Assembly: GCA_027019605.1 (NCBI GenBank)
Contig: JALUWJ010000118.1
Location: 1 to 60,972 of the forward strand
Direction of reading: 5' to 3'
Length of the DNA stretch: 60,972 bases
Source: Henriciella sp.
GTDB taxonomy: Bacteria > Pseudomonadota > Alphaproteobacteria > Caulobacterales > Hyphomonadaceae
Under the pieces are notes generated by a model, which saw nothing but the letters and a program-made list of their open reading frames with translations, had not been told where the DNA came from and did no database searches. The position numbers and the translations under genes were made by a program. Positions 27,186 through 35,857 of this stretch are shown piece after piece. Every line of letters begins with the position of its first letter. Within the stretch, counting starts at the first letter, position 1.

Positions 27186-27713
27186 ATGGCTTGGACTGAA
27201 GATCGCGTAGAAGTATTGAAAAAGCTATGGGCAGAGGGCCATTCGGCGAGCCAGATAGCGAAAGAGCTGGGCGGCGTGACGCGAAACGCTGTAATCGGCA
27301 AAGTGCACCGCCTCGGCCTGTCGGGTCGGGCGACACCGTCTCGTCCGGTGAAGCGCCCGCCGCGCCTTGCGCATCCAAAACCACGGATCCGGCCAGATGG
27401 CGCCGTCGTTGCGCCGAAACCGCAGCGTGAACCGGTCGAGCCACAGCTTAAACCAAACGAAAAAACGGCGATGCTCGCCGCGTTGACCCCGCAGCCCCTC
27501 TCAGACGGCGAGGCGGCAACCATTCTAACCCTGCGCGACAGCATGTGTAAGTGGCCGATTGGTGATCCAGCCGATCCAAAGTTTGCCTTTTGCGGCCGCA
27601 AAGCGACCTCCGGCCCTTACTGCGCAGAGCATGCAAAAGTGGCGTTCCAGCCTGCTAAAAAGCGCGAAAAGAAAAAGGCCGAATACGATTACGTTCGCAA
27701 AATCGCTGGCTAA
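27186..27713 (+). CDS. gcrA: Cell-cycle regulator GcrA
   Basis: Sigma-70-associated transcription factor of 175 aa that activates cell-cycle genes whose promoters carry methylated GANTC. The N-terminal helix-turn-helix is diagnostic: MAWTEDRVEVLKKLWAEG, then SASQIAKELGG and TRNAVIGKVHRLGLSGR (about residues 1-50). A Pro/Arg-rich linker follows. The C-terminal domain that binds RNA polymerase includes DSMCKWPIGDPADPKFAFCG and SGPYCAEHAKVAFQP, with conserved Cys. The gene is monocistronic and ends in a clear terminator. Confidence 0.98.
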   Translation: MAWTEDRVEVLKKLWAEGHSASQIAKELGGVTRNAVIGKVHRLGLSGRATPSRPVKRPPRLAHPKPRIRPDGAVVAPKPQREPVEPQLKPNEKTAMLAALTPQPLSDGEAATILTLRDSMCKWPIGDPADPKFAFCGRKATSGPYCAEHAKVAFQPAKKREKKKAEYDYVRKIAG

Positions 27714-27744
27714 TCAGACAGCGATCGCGTTTTAGACCACACCC

Positions 27745-27780
27745 AAAGGCGGCTCGGAGCATTCTCCCAGCCGCCTTTTT
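27745..27780 (+). terminator. Intrinsic terminator of gcrA
   Basis: The stem AAAGGCGGCT / AGCCGCCTTT (10 bp) encloses a 14-base loop and is followed by further T residues. It starts 31 bases after the gcrA stop. Confidence 0.9.
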
Positions 27781-27895
27781 CTTATCCAGGCGACGCAGGC
27801 GCTGGGTTCTGTTCTGACGGGTTGGTTTCGATAGAAGGCTTGCAGCGCTCTCTCGCCGTTCGGTCTCACCTTGAGGGCGTCGGCTTTAGCACACG

Positions 27896-27935
27896 AAAAA
27901 GCCGCCACATTCCGTTAAAGCGGGAACGCGGCGGC
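27896..27935 (-). terminator. Intrinsic terminator, minus strand, beyond the porin gene
   Basis: Read on the minus strand, GCCGCC pairs with GGCGGC around a nested imperfect hairpin (TTCCCG/CGGAA type) and runs directly into TTTTT. It lies 64 bases after the porin stop codon and would back up the first terminator at 27981-28000. Confidence 0.75.
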
Positions 27936-27942
27936 CAGTAGG

Positions 27943-27979
27943 AACCCGCCCAAGACAGGAGGGCAAAGGGCGGGTTTTT
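27943..27979 (+). terminator. Plus-strand terminator with no assigned gene
   Basis: The 9-bp perfect stem AACCCGCCC / GGGCGGGTT is followed by TTT, oriented to the right. gcrA already has its own terminator 160 bases earlier, so this one could end a separate short transcript from 27781-27942, where no ORF is visible, or simply block readthrough into the convergent porin gene. Confidence 0.7.
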
Positions 27980-27980
27980 C

Positions 27981-28000
27981 AAAAAGCTCTGCTGAGCTTT
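27981..28000 (-). terminator. Intrinsic terminator of the porin gene
   Basis: The minus-strand stem AAAGCTC / GAGCTTT with a 4-base loop is followed by a T-run. It overlaps the stop codon of the porin gene by 2 bases, which is tight but common. Confidence 0.75.
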
Positions 28001-28667
28001 AAAGTGAACGGCTCACGGTCAGGACAACACGCTCATCGCCATTGTCGCCTTGCTCGTCCGCATCCGTGCCCCAGAAGCGCAGGTCGAAGTCGACATACTC
28101 AGTCGCGAGTGTCGCGCCGAGAGAGTAGTTTGTGTACTCTTCGATGAAGCCGTCGCCACCATCAGCATAGGTGCCGACTGACGCGTCAAATCCGAGTGTT
28201 TCAGTTGCTGCAAAGCCAGCCGTGAAGTCGAGATAGACCGTCTCATTGTCTGGGTCGATATAAGCGTACCCACCAAGATCAACAGCGCCGAGCGAGAAGC
28301 CAAGACCGCCATAAACCTCGAGGAAGTCGAGATCGTCAGCGTCTGGATAGACATATCCAATTACACCTACGTCCCATGCAAGACCGCCTTCGGTTTCACC
28401 CGCAAAGCCGCCATACAGGTCGAGTTCCATATTGGCGCCACCAAAGTCGACAATAGATGCCCATGTGCCAGCGTAGAACGCGCCGTTTGCATAGTCGAAC
28501 CCGCCTTGGATGGCTGGGTTTTCGCTGTTTTGAGACACGCCGCGCCAGACATAGTCTGTGGTCAAGGCGACATTGCCAGAGAATTCACCCTCAGCCAGGG
28601 CGGTAGGCGCTGTGAATGCGCCAGCGATCATTGCGAGTGCGAGACCACGTGAAATCATTTTCCCCAT
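27999..28667 (-). CDS. TorF-family putative porin
   Basis: Outer-membrane beta-barrel protein of 222 aa. The ATG at 28667 follows GGAAGGAGC. The signal peptide ends PTALAEG (about residue 26). The mature N-terminus has the family hallmark LTTDYVWRGVSQNSENPAIQ and then alternating aromatic/Gly beta-strands (GGFDYANGAFYAGTWAS, DLYGGFAGETEG). The protein is strongly acidic and ends in SRSL rather than in an aromatic residue. Function is unknown beyond presumed channel formation. Two or three terminators follow it, so it is an independent unit. The 276 bases upstream to egtD hold its promoter and no other gene that I can see. Confidence 0.85.
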   Translation of the reverse strand: MGKMISRGLALAMIAGAFTAPTALAEGEFSGNVALTTDYVWRGVSQNSENPAIQGGFDYANGAFYAGTWASIVDFGGANMELDLYGGFAGETEGGLAWDVGVIGYVYPDADDLDFLEVYGGLGFSLGAVDLGGYAYIDPDNETVYLDFTAGFAATETLGFDASVGTYADGGDGFIEEYTNYSLGATLATEYVDFDLRFWGTDADEQGDNGDERVVLTVSRSL

Positions 28668-28943
28668 CAATCTGCTCCTTCCAGAAATTGCGATTGGTGA
28701 GCTGTAAAGAGCGGACTGCTCGAGTTTTAGCCACTTAAGACGGCATTAATGGGTGAAAAATCTCTGTATGCGCACGAAATTTGAGCAAATCGAGAATTTC
28801 GCGCCTCCAAAGCCGTCGGTCGCCGATAATTGCAGTTCTGTGAGTGGACGGCGTCAGCACGTGGCTCAAAAGCCACCAAATCAGGCTGAAACTCCCATAA
28901 TATCTGCGGTTCTGGGGCGCTCACAGCGGCGCGGGTGGATGGC

Positions 28944-29897
28944 TTACGCTGCGTCGAGGAGCAAAACTGCAAAGAAATCACGCGGGTCGCGCCAATTTTC
29001 GCGCAGGGTCCATCCAGTCGGCGCGATCACATCGACGAGTCGCGTTAGATCGAATTTACGCGAATTCTCCGTATGGATCGTCTCATCTTGAGCAAAGGCA
29101 ATGCTTTGCGTGCCAATCGTAACGGTTTGCGACTTGAGACTGCGCAGGTGCATCTCAATTCGCGAGTCCTCGTCATTCCAGATCGCTTCGTGCTGAAACG
29201 CGTCGAGATCGAAATTCGCCCCAAGATCGTGATTGATCCGCCGCAGGAGATTCAAATTGAACGCCGCGGTGACGCCTTGGGCATCATCATAGGCTGGCAT
29301 GAGGATATCCGGCGACTTACGCAGATCGACACCAATGATGAATTTGCTTTGCGGGCCGAGCAGGCGGCGCGCGGCGCGCAGAAACTGATCAATCTCACCG
29401 TCGCTCAAATTACCAATGGTTGAGCCTGGAAAGAAACCGACCGGTGTGCCGTCAATATGATCAGGCAGGCCCAACTCGACCATGAAGTCGGCCGCGATCG
29501 GATGAACGGCGAGATCCGGGTATTCTAACTTCAGGGCGTCAGCGGTTTGAAGCAGGAAGTCTTCGGAGACATCAATTGGCACATACCCCGCGGGATCAAC
29601 CAATGCGTCCAAGAGTATTCGGGTTTTCGTCGACGCGCCGGCGCCATATTCAACCAGGAGCGCGCGCGGCCCGAGCGCATCGGCCATTGCCGTGGCATGG
29701 CGGGTCAGAATTCCGATTTCCGTTCGGGTAGGATAATATTCTGGAAGCTCGGTAATCTGCTCAAACAGGTTCGATCCGGCTTCGTCATAGAAATATTGGC
29801 AGGGCAGGGTCTTTTGCGTCTGGGCGAGGCCGGTGAGGACATCTTGCAGGAACCGGTCTGTCTGAGACGCGGCATGTGGTTCGAAAGCGTCGTCCAT
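28944..29897 (-). CDS. egtD: L-histidine N-alpha-methyltransferase (ergothioneine synthesis)
   Basis: Trimethylates histidine to hercynine with three SAM, the first step of ergothioneine synthesis. The protein is 317 aa, matching the family. It shows YFYDEAGSNLFEQITELPEY (about 39-58), the SAM-site motif VEYGAGASTKTRILLDAL, PIDVSEDFL and FFPGSTIGNL. It lies 2 bases after egtB on the same strand, so the two form an operon. The gamma-glutamylcysteine steps EgtA/EgtC are absent nearby, as in many proteobacteria. Confidence 0.96.
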   Translation of the reverse strand: MDDAFEPHAASQTDRFLQDVLTGLAQTQKTLPCQYFYDEAGSNLFEQITELPEYYPTRTEIGILTRHATAMADALGPRALLVEYGAGASTKTRILLDALVDPAGYVPIDVSEDFLLQTADALKLEYPDLAVHPIAADFMVELGLPDHIDGTPVGFFPGSTIGNLSDGEIDQFLRAARRLLGPQSKFIIGVDLRKSPDILMPAYDDAQGVTAAFNLNLLRRINHDLGANFDLDAFQHEAIWNDEDSRIEMHLRSLKSQTVTIGTQSIAFAQDETIHTENSRKFDLTRLVDVIAPTGWTLRENWRDPRDFFAVLLLDAA

Positions 29898-29899
29898 GA

Positions 29900-31159
29900 T
29901 TAGATATCCCGCGCCAGGCGCAATCCTGAGAATTGCCAGCGTTTGTCTGGATGAAAGAAGTTGCGATAGGTGGCTCGGATATGCTGGTCAGGCGTGGCGC
30001 AGGAGCCGCCGCGCAAGACCATCTGACCGCTCATGAACTTGCCATTATACTCGCCGACTGCGCCATCCGCGACTTTGAAGCCGGGATAGGGCGTAAATGG
30101 GCTCGCAGTCCATTCCCAGACATCGCCGAAATAGTATCTTTGGTTTGCATCGGATTGGACTTGCGGCTGGTAATAGCTGCTGCCTGAAAATGTGCCATCG
30201 AGCTCCGCGGTCTGGGCCGCGAATTCCCACTCTTGCTCCGTCGGTAGGCGCGCACCGGCCCATGTCGCATAGGCATCCGCTTCATAGAAACTGATATGCG
30301 TCACCGGCGCTTCCAGATTAACCCGCCGGGCGCCGGACAGGGTCATGGTATGCCAGCTATCGCCGTCTTGATACCAATAGAGCGGCGCTTGCCAGCCTTC
30401 AGATTGAGCGGCGGAAAATCCATCCGATAGCCAGTATTTCGGGGTCTCGTATCCACCATCCTTGATGAAAGCGATCCAGTCGCGATTGGTCACGGTGCGC
30501 GAGGCAAGTTCAAATGGGCGGACGATCGCCTCATGGCGCGGCGTTTCGCAGTCAAACGCGAACGCATCGCCCGCATGACCCATCTTCATTGTACCGCCGT
30601 CAAACCGGTCCCATTGCAGGGGTGCGGCTTCTAGGTTTGCCGTCTGAAGGTTCACGTCTGGCTTCAGAGCGGGTTGAAGCGGGTTTTGAGCGAACAGGTG
30701 CAGGATGTCGGTCAGCAATAATTCCTGGTGCTGTTGCTCGTGTGACAGCCCTAGCGCGAGAAGATCGCAAGCCTCCGGTTGGCTGTTGATCAGCTCTGTC
30801 ATCTTCGCATCAACATGGGCGCGATAGGCAAGTACTTCTTCTAAACTCGGGCGGGTCAGCAATCCGCGCATCGGGCGGGCATGCCGCTCGCCGACGGCGT
30901 CATAGTATGAATTGAACAGAAAGCTGAATTTCGGATGATGGCGGACACCGTCGCCATAGACAGACGCGAGCATGAATTCTTCAAAAAACCAGCTCGTATG
31001 CGCCAAATGCCACTTCGCGGGGCTGGCATCTGGCATGGATTGAGCCGTGGCATCGGCATCGCTCAGCGTTGCGGCAAGAAATTCAGACTGGCGCCGAACG
31101 GTTTGATAGCGCTCGAGATTGGACTGGGAGGACGCGCGCTGTTGTTTTGGTTGTGCCAT
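29900..31159 (-). CDS. egtB: Ergothioneine biosynthesis sulfoxide synthase
   Basis: Non-heme iron enzyme that joins hercynine to a cysteine donor with oxygen. The 419 aa protein has an N-terminal DinB-like domain with iron ligands His51 ([14 protein letters not shown]) and the HEQQHQE motif (His140, His144). A C-terminal formylglycine-generating-like (SUMF1) domain runs from about residue 185 and ends [11 protein letters not shown]. It lies directly upstream of egtD. Ergothioneine is an antioxidant thiol. Confidence 0.96.
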   Translation of the reverse strand: MAQPKQQRASSQSNLERYQTVRRQSEFLAATLSDADATAQSMPDASPAKWHLAHTSWFFEEFMLASVYGDGVRHHPKFSFLFNSYYDAVGERHARPMRGLLTRPSLEEVLAYRAHVDAKMTELINSQPEACDLLALGLSHEQQHQELLLTDILHLFAQNPLQPALKPDVNLQTANLEAAPLQWDRFDGGTMKMGHAGDAFAFDCETPRHEAIVRPFELASRTVTNRDWIAFIKDGGYETPKYWLSDGFSAAQSEGWQAPLYWYQDGDSWHTMTLSGARRVNLEAPVTHISFYEADAYATWAGARLPTEQEWEFAAQTAELDGTFSGSSYYQPQVQSDANQRYYFGDVWEWTASPFTPYPGFKVADGAVGEYNGKFMSGQMVLRGGSCATPDQHIRATYRNFFHPDKRWQFSGLRLARDI

Positions 31160-31215
31160 GCCCTGTTGTTTCGCTTTTGGCGTGTGCCGTCAATGATGGC
31201 TCCTGACACTTTGGG

Positions 31216-31761
31216 TCAGGAGCGACCACGCAATTGATAGTCTGCTTGTGGGACATACAGACTCTGCCGACGATGTCCCGTGAAGCTTTCATAAAGATGG
31301 AACGTGTCAACCAATGCAGGTTCGCTTTTCAGGATCTGAAAATCCTCGCTCCAGGTGCGCACGGCCTCAAGCGGAGATTGGTTGCAATAGGCGACCGTGA
31401 TGTGCGGCGCAAACGGATCCTGACCCAACTTGACGCCAAACCGGCGCGCGACTTTTCGGCACTCATTGGCCAAGGTATCGAGCGCGTCTGATCGGGCCAC
31501 CCGGGCGTATAGCGCGCGTGGTTCCCGCCGGCCGAACCAACCGACCCCGGAAAGTTCTAACTCAATCGATGGCGCAGATATGTGTTCCAGGGCGTCGGCA
31601 ATCTCGTGCGCGACCTCGCCGTCGACCTGCCCGTAAAAGCATAGCGTGACATGATAGTGATGGCGTTTGCGCCAACGCGCACCCTGAATTTCGACGCTGA
31701 GAGGTTCGAGCCGATCCGCGAGTTCGTATGGCACTGGCAAAGCGGCAAATAGGCGGTGCAT
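31216..31761 (-). CDS. thpR: RNA 2',3'-cyclic phosphodiesterase
   Basis: 2H-phosphoesterase of 181 aa (older name 2'-5' RNA ligase), soluble. The two signature tetrapeptides are present: HVTL at 37-40 and HITV at 120-123, which supply the paired catalytic His and Thr. The N-terminus MHRLFAALPVP and the spacing of the motifs (83 residues) fit the family. It lies upstream of egtB on the same strand, separated by 56 bases. Confidence 0.95.
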   Translation of the reverse strand: MHRLFAALPVPYELADRLEPLSVEIQGARWRKRHHYHVTLCFYGQVDGEVAHEIADALEHISAPSIELELSGVGWFGRREPRALYARVARSDALDTLANECRKVARRFGVKLGQDPFAPHITVAYCNQSPLEAVRTWSEDFQILKSEPALVDTFHLYESFTGHRRQSLYVPQADYQLRGRS

Positions 31762-31792
31762 CGGGCGTATCTTTCAGCGTTCGGGCTCGTCC

Positions 31793-31825
31793 AAAGAAAG
31801 AAGCCCGACCAAGCGGCCGGGCTTC
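31793..31825 (-). terminator. Intrinsic terminator of the DUF2853 gene
   Basis: On the minus strand an 8-bp perfect stem GAAGCCCG / CGGGCTTC with a 10-base loop is followed by TTTCTTT. It lies 25 bases after the DUF2853 stop and before thpR. Confidence 0.85.
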
Positions 31826-31849
31826 AAACACTTAGATAATCTCGCCAGC

Positions 31850-32182
31850 TTAGCTTGCAAGATCGTCCAGCTTGCCGAAATGCTCGGCCAGCAGGTAGTA
31901 GAAAGTCACACGAGACTTATTTCCGCCTTCCGGCTTCAAGGTCTCGCAAACAGATCCGATTGCGGAATCAAGCTCATCATTTGATTGCGCCAGGGCAAGT
32001 TTACCACGGCACCATTTTTCACGCACCCGGCCAAGCTCTGTGTCGTCTGAGCAAGAGACCAGTGAGCTGTCTCGGTTGCGCAGTGCGATGCCGAGATGTC
32101 CCACGATTTTCTCAGCCGCGGCTTGGTTATAACCCTTGGCGTATTTCTTGATATTGTCTTCGTACTTTGAGGCGTCAGCCAT
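31850..32182 (-). CDS. DUF2853 family protein
   Basis: Cytosolic protein of 110 aa. It matches the DUF2853 pattern: YEDNIKKYAKGYNQAAAEKI, then VGHLGIALRNRDSSLVSCSD and the C-terminal NKSRVTFYYLLAEHFGKLD. The fold is helical and no biochemical role is known to me. It is monocistronic with a strong terminator. Confidence 0.85.
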   Translation of the reverse strand: MADASKYEDNIKKYAKGYNQAAAEKIVGHLGIALRNRDSSLVSCSDDTELGRVREKWCRGKLALAQSNDELDSAIGSVCETLKPEGGNKSRVTFYYLLAEHFGKLDDLAS

Positions 32183-32286
32183 AGAAGTTCCCCTTTGTTC
32201 TACTGCGATCTGTAACGATCTTTGCAGTCGTCCTGAATTTGCCCCTGCTGTCGGTTAAAGTCAAACCCTCGCAATGTGATCTTTGG

Positions 32287-33342
32287 TTAAGGACACGGCG
32301 AAGGCTGCGCCTTATGGCAGGCATTCACTTCGGTTTCGAGCTCATCTGTCCAGGTGAGGTCGAACGCGTCGATGCAAATTTTCAGCTGTTCCATCGTCGT
32401 GGCGCCAATGATGGTCGAGCCCATAAACGCGCGGCTATCGCAGAATTTCAGAGCAAGCTGCGCCGGATCGAGACCGAATTTTTCAGCCAGCACAAAATAT
32501 GATTCCAGCGCTGACAAACCTTGCGGGCTTTCATAGCGCTGCATCCGGTCAAAAAGCTGCTTCCTTGAGCCTTTCGGCAGCGCTCCATTGCGGTACTTTC
32601 CGGTGAGGTAGCCTTGAGCAAGCGGCGAATAAGACAGAAGGCTGACTTGTTCGCGCACGCAAACCTCTTCCAGGCCGCCATCTTCGAAGGTGCGATTGAC
32701 GAGATTGTAAGCGTTTTGGATCGACGCCATGCGCGGCAGGCCGCGAGCATTGCTTTCAGCGATGAAACGCATGACGCCAAATGGCGTCTCGTTCGACACA
32801 CCGATATGGCGGATGCGTCCGGCTTTCACATGCGCGTCGAGATGCGCCAGGATCTCTTCAAATGGCTCATAAGGATAGCCATAGGCCTTGGCGTCCATTT
32901 TATCGCCAAACAGGCCAATCGGGCGATCTGGCCAATGCAACTGATAAAGGTCGATATAATCTGTCTGCAGGCGTTTCAGGCTTTTTCCGACCGCTTCATC
33001 GATCTGCGCCTTGGTGTGGCGAGTCCAGCTGACATCCTTGTCGCGGGTCCACAGCATTTTTGACAGGCCAGCGACTTTGGTCGCCAGAATGACGTCTTGG
33101 CGTCGGCCTGTTTTCTGAAACCAAGTGCCAATGATGCGCTCCGTGGAGCCTTGCGTTTCGGCGCTTGGCGGAACCGAATACATCTCCGCGGTGTCCCAAA
33201 AATCGACGCCGCGCTCTAGCGCATAGTCCATTTGGGCGTGGCCTTCCTCCTCGGTATTTTGCTGTCCCCAGGTCATGGTTCCGAGGCAGCAAGAGCTCAC
33301 CATCAGATCTGTTTGTCCGAGCTGTCGTCGCTCAATCACCAT
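32287..33342 (-). CDS. Aldo/keto reductase (Tas-like)
   Basis: NADPH-dependent reductase of 351 aa with a TIM barrel. The ATG at 33342 has AGAGG 8 bases upstream and is preferred over the ATG at 33348 and an extension to 33450. The catalytic tetrad is seen as Asp50 and Tyr55 (DFWDTAEMYS), Lys89 (ATKVAG) and His136 (YQLHWPDR). The insert after the barrel start (PPSAETQGSTERIIGTW) and the LHWPDRP segment are typical of the E. coli Tas group. The substrate is unknown. Confidence 0.93.
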   Translation of the reverse strand: MVIERRQLGQTDLMVSSCCLGTMTWGQQNTEEEGHAQMDYALERGVDFWDTAEMYSVPPSAETQGSTERIIGTWFQKTGRRQDVILATKVAGLSKMLWTRDKDVSWTRHTKAQIDEAVGKSLKRLQTDYIDLYQLHWPDRPIGLFGDKMDAKAYGYPYEPFEEILAHLDAHVKAGRIRHIGVSNETPFGVMRFIAESNARGLPRMASIQNAYNLVNRTFEDGGLEEVCVREQVSLLSYSPLAQGYLTGKYRNGALPKGSRKQLFDRMQRYESPQGLSALESYFVLAEKFGLDPAQLALKFCDSRAFMGSTIIGATTMEQLKICIDAFDLTWTDELETEVNACHKAQPSPCP

Positions 33343-33489
33343 AAGCATTTCCTCTAATTCTAATTCGCCGAAACGATAGAAGCCGAATCTTACCGTGACC
33401 AGCCCGGTTTTTCTTGAAAAGCGATAAAAATGACCACATACTATAGGCAATCCGTGCGCTTGTGCGCGGGCCTTTTAAACGAGGATAAT

Positions 33490-34254
33490 ATGAACGACTT
33501 TAACACATCCATGGCGCATGGCCGGACGATGGATGCCAGCATCAACGAGGGCCTGCGCTCGTTCATGTTGGGCGTTTACAACAAACTCGCCCTCGGCATC
33601 GCTCTGTCGGGCATCATCGCCTATGTCGCTGGGTCTGTCGCACCGATTAGTGCTGTGATTTATTCCGCACCGATCGCCTATATCGTGATGATTGCGCCAG
33701 TCGCCCTGATCCTGGGCTCTATGTTTTTGATGCGCAATCCGAGCCCAACCGGAAGTGCCATCCTGTATTGGGGCATTGTCGTGGCGCTTGGCCTGTCCAT
33801 GGGCATCTATTTCTTGATGGCCAATCTCAATGTGGGGGGGATGACACATTTCGTCATCACCAAAGCGTTCCTGGCGACCTCGGCGACCTTCGCTGGTCTG
33901 TCGCTGTTCGGCTATACAACCAAGCGTGATCTTGGCCCGATCGGCACATTTGCGATTATGGGCCTTTGGGGCGCCTTTATCATCGGCATGCTGTTCATGG
34001 TTCTGCCATTGATTTTCCCGAACGTTGCTTTCTTCCAGGTTGGCGGCCCAATGCAGATCATTATCTCAGGCGCTTTTGCGCTGTTCTCTGCAATCTTGAT
34101 CGCGTGGAACACGCAATCTCTGAAAGAAACCTATTTCGCACTGGGCGGTGATCAGCGCGGAATGGCGGTCGCCACGAATATCGGCGCGCTGAATTTCTTC
34201 ATCTACTTCGTGAACATCTTCCAGTTCTTCCTGTCGATGATGTCGAACGATTAG
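33490..34254 (+). CDS. BAX inhibitor-1/YccA-family membrane protein
   Basis: Inner-membrane protein of 254 aa with seven hydrophobic segments starting near residue 25. The ATG at 33490 has GAGGATAAT upstream. Family signatures are ASINEGLRSFMLGVYNKLAL near the N-terminus, SLFGYTTKRDLGPIG in the middle, and a C-terminal NIGALNFFIYFVNIFQFFLS. Family members in bacteria act as calcium-leak channels or modulate FtsH. It is monocistronic with a terminator. Confidence 0.95.
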   Translation: MNDFNTSMAHGRTMDASINEGLRSFMLGVYNKLALGIALSGIIAYVAGSVAPISAVIYSAPIAYIVMIAPVALILGSMFLMRNPSPTGSAILYWGIVVALGLSMGIYFLMANLNVGGMTHFVITKAFLATSATFAGLSLFGYTTKRDLGPIGTFAIMGLWGAFIIGMLFMVLPLIFPNVAFFQVGGPMQIIISGAFALFSAILIAWNTQSLKETYFALGGDQRGMAVATNIGALNFFIYFVNIFQFFLSMMSND

Positions 34255-34280
34255 ATCGCGAGATTTACAAGACCCAAACC

Positions 34281-34312
34281 AAGGCCCGCAGAGAGATCTG
34301 CGGGCCTTTTTT
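34281..34312 (+). terminator. Intrinsic terminator of the BAX-inhibitor-like gene
   Basis: A perfect 12-bp stem AAGGCCCGCAGA / TCTGCGGGCCTT with loop GAGA and a TTTT tail, 26 bases after the stop codon at 34254. Confidence 0.95.
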
Positions 34313-34454
34313 ATTGGTTGTATCCACGCTCTGTTTTGAGGCGAGAGGCACCAAATGCGGGTTTTTGGGGAGAATCATGCTCTCTATGCTGGCGAGGCAT
34401 TGGCCGGCACCGAGTCGGCACTACAAATAATCTAGACGTAGGGGGATAGGATAT

Positions 34455-34730
34455 TTGTCAGACCAAAATAGCAAATTTCCGATAGACGCAGGTTCAAAGC
34501 CGCGTGTCGTTGACGAGGAAAAGCTCGTGCAAGACTATTCGCTGGCCTTGCAAAAGACGCTTGAGGCCAAACGCCGGGACCCGAGCAATCGGTCAACTGA
34601 AATGCACGAACAGCTTCTCGCGGCCGTTGAGGCATTATCGAAATGGAAGAAGCCTGAGGCAGAGGGCGGGCATGTCATCCAGCTTTTCTCCAACAATACT
34701 GGTGACGAAGAGAAGGGGCAGGACAGTTAA
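34455..34730 (+). CDS. Small conserved-looking hypothetical protein (91 aa, TTG start)
   Basis: A 91-residue cytosolic protein beginning at TTG with a GGGGGATAGG sequence just upstream; no in-frame ATG lies before the conserved-looking part. It is charged, with a helical central section (EEKLVQDYSLALQKTLEAKR) and no membrane segment or Cys. I do not recognise a family. It is followed 36 bases later by an alpha/beta hydrolase-like gene, possibly the same operon. Confidence 0.65.
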   Translation: MSDQNSKFPIDAGSKPRVVDEEKLVQDYSLALQKTLEAKRRDPSNRSTEMHEQLLAAVEALSKWKKPEAEGGHVIQLFSNNTGDEEKGQDS

Positions 34731-34766
34731 AACGCATCGCGTTCATACTCCAGATTGACGATTCTC

Positions 34767-35759
34767 ATGCATTCTCAAAAACAACAAACACCCCCGACCG
34801 ACATTGCGACCCGTCCCAGCGCGACGAGCAATGCGGCGCTGCAATCGTCTGAACCCAGCCTCACCCCGATTGGATGCGGAAGCCTCGCCTTGCGCGTGAT
34901 CATCCATCGCGAGCGTGTGTCTGATCGACAGCCTTTGGTGATCCTCAACTCCGTCGATTTTCCGATGCCGCCGTCTGAAGCGTTTTGTGAGCGCATGTGG
35001 GCTGGTGGATATCAGGTTATTTTCATCGAGCGCCCCGGCTTTGGCAGCTCCCGAGGTTTGCCGAAAGACTTGACCCAGGACCGGCACATCAAAAGCGGCG
35101 CCGCGGTGACGGCTGAAGCAGCGGTTCTGTATCAAATGCTGGAGCAGTTGGAGCTGAAAAACGTGGTCCTGCTTGGCATGGGTAGCGCCAATCCGGTCTG
35201 CTATCGCTTGTCGCGATTGAGCCCTGAAATATCGCTGTCGATATTCTCAAACGCGATGTTCAATCAGGATATTTGGGGCGTGTTCAGACCGCGCTGGTTC
35301 CAAAGCATGCTCCGCCAGACGGTTGGCTCGAAAGCAGGTCTGTATTTCGCAACCTATGGGGTAAAGCATCAATTACGCAAAGCGCCGATGTCATTCTATC
35401 GCGGGCTTCTGCAAAAGAGCCCGGGGGACCTGCGCTATTTTGAAGATAATAAAGCGGCTTTTCTTCAAGCCAGCCGGTTGATCCGGAACATTGAGGCTTC
35501 GACGTTCAATTATGATCTGAAAATGTCGCTTACACCGGACCATTTGCTCCGCGATAATTTTTTCGACGGCGCCAATGCTGTGATCATGACCGGCGAAGAA
35601 ACCACGGAGCTTTGGCAGAGCCAGCTCGAAGCTGAGGCCGGTCGGTTGAACCTGCCCGTGGTCTATGCGCCGAGCGGAGATCTCTACGCGCCCTATGCCT
35701 CACCTGATATGTTGCTCGAGACGATGGGCGAGCGATCCCGGAAACGAAGCAGAGCGTAG
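34767..35759 (+). CDS. Alpha/beta hydrolase-fold protein with degenerate nucleophile elbow
   Basis: A 330 aa protein (ATG at 34767; a TTG at 34755 is possible). The fold is suggested by VIFIERPGFGSSRG and by VVLLGMGSANPVCYRL, the position of the nucleophile elbow. The expected G-x-S-x-G is replaced by G-M-G-S-A, so the canonical Ser position is Gly. A late strand VVYAPSGDLYAPYASPDML resembles the His-loop region but lacks an obvious His. It may be a pseudoenzyme or use the shifted Ser. It has no signal peptide. Confidence 0.65.
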   Translation: MHSQKQQTPPTDIATRPSATSNAALQSSEPSLTPIGCGSLALRVIIHRERVSDRQPLVILNSVDFPMPPSEAFCERMWAGGYQVIFIERPGFGSSRGLPKDLTQDRHIKSGAAVTAEAAVLYQMLEQLELKNVVLLGMGSANPVCYRLSRLSPEISLSIFSNAMFNQDIWGVFRPRWFQSMLRQTVGSKAGLYFATYGVKHQLRKAPMSFYRGLLQKSPGDLRYFEDNKAAFLQASRLIRNIEASTFNYDLKMSLTPDHLLRDNFFDGANAVIMTGEETTELWQSQLEAEAGRLNLPVVYAPSGDLYAPYASPDMLLETMGERSRKRSRA

Positions 35760-35797
35760 GCACCTCAGTACCTTCTAAGCGCAATTTCTTTTTGCAA

Positions 35798-35841
35798 TTG
35801 ACGTTTGAGGCGGCTTGCCTATTCTGGAACATCTTGGCAAC
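35798..35841 (+). promoter_or_regulatory. mmcB promoter with LexA-like box
   Basis: A -35 TTGACG (35798-35803) and a -10 TATTCT (35820-35825) are separated by 16 bases. Immediately after lies GAAC-N7-CAAC (35827-35841), one mismatch from the alphaproteobacterial LexA operator GAAC-N7-GAAC. mmcB is a known SOS gene in Caulobacter, and operator overlap with the promoter is the usual design. Confidence 0.6.
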
Positions 35842-35857
35842 AAACGCGGGGCGAGGA

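Noticed and set aside
28861-28876. Hairpin GTGGCT-CAAA-AGCCAC downstream of egtD
   Set aside because: Only 6 bp of stem and no T-tract on the minus strand; not convincing as a terminator.
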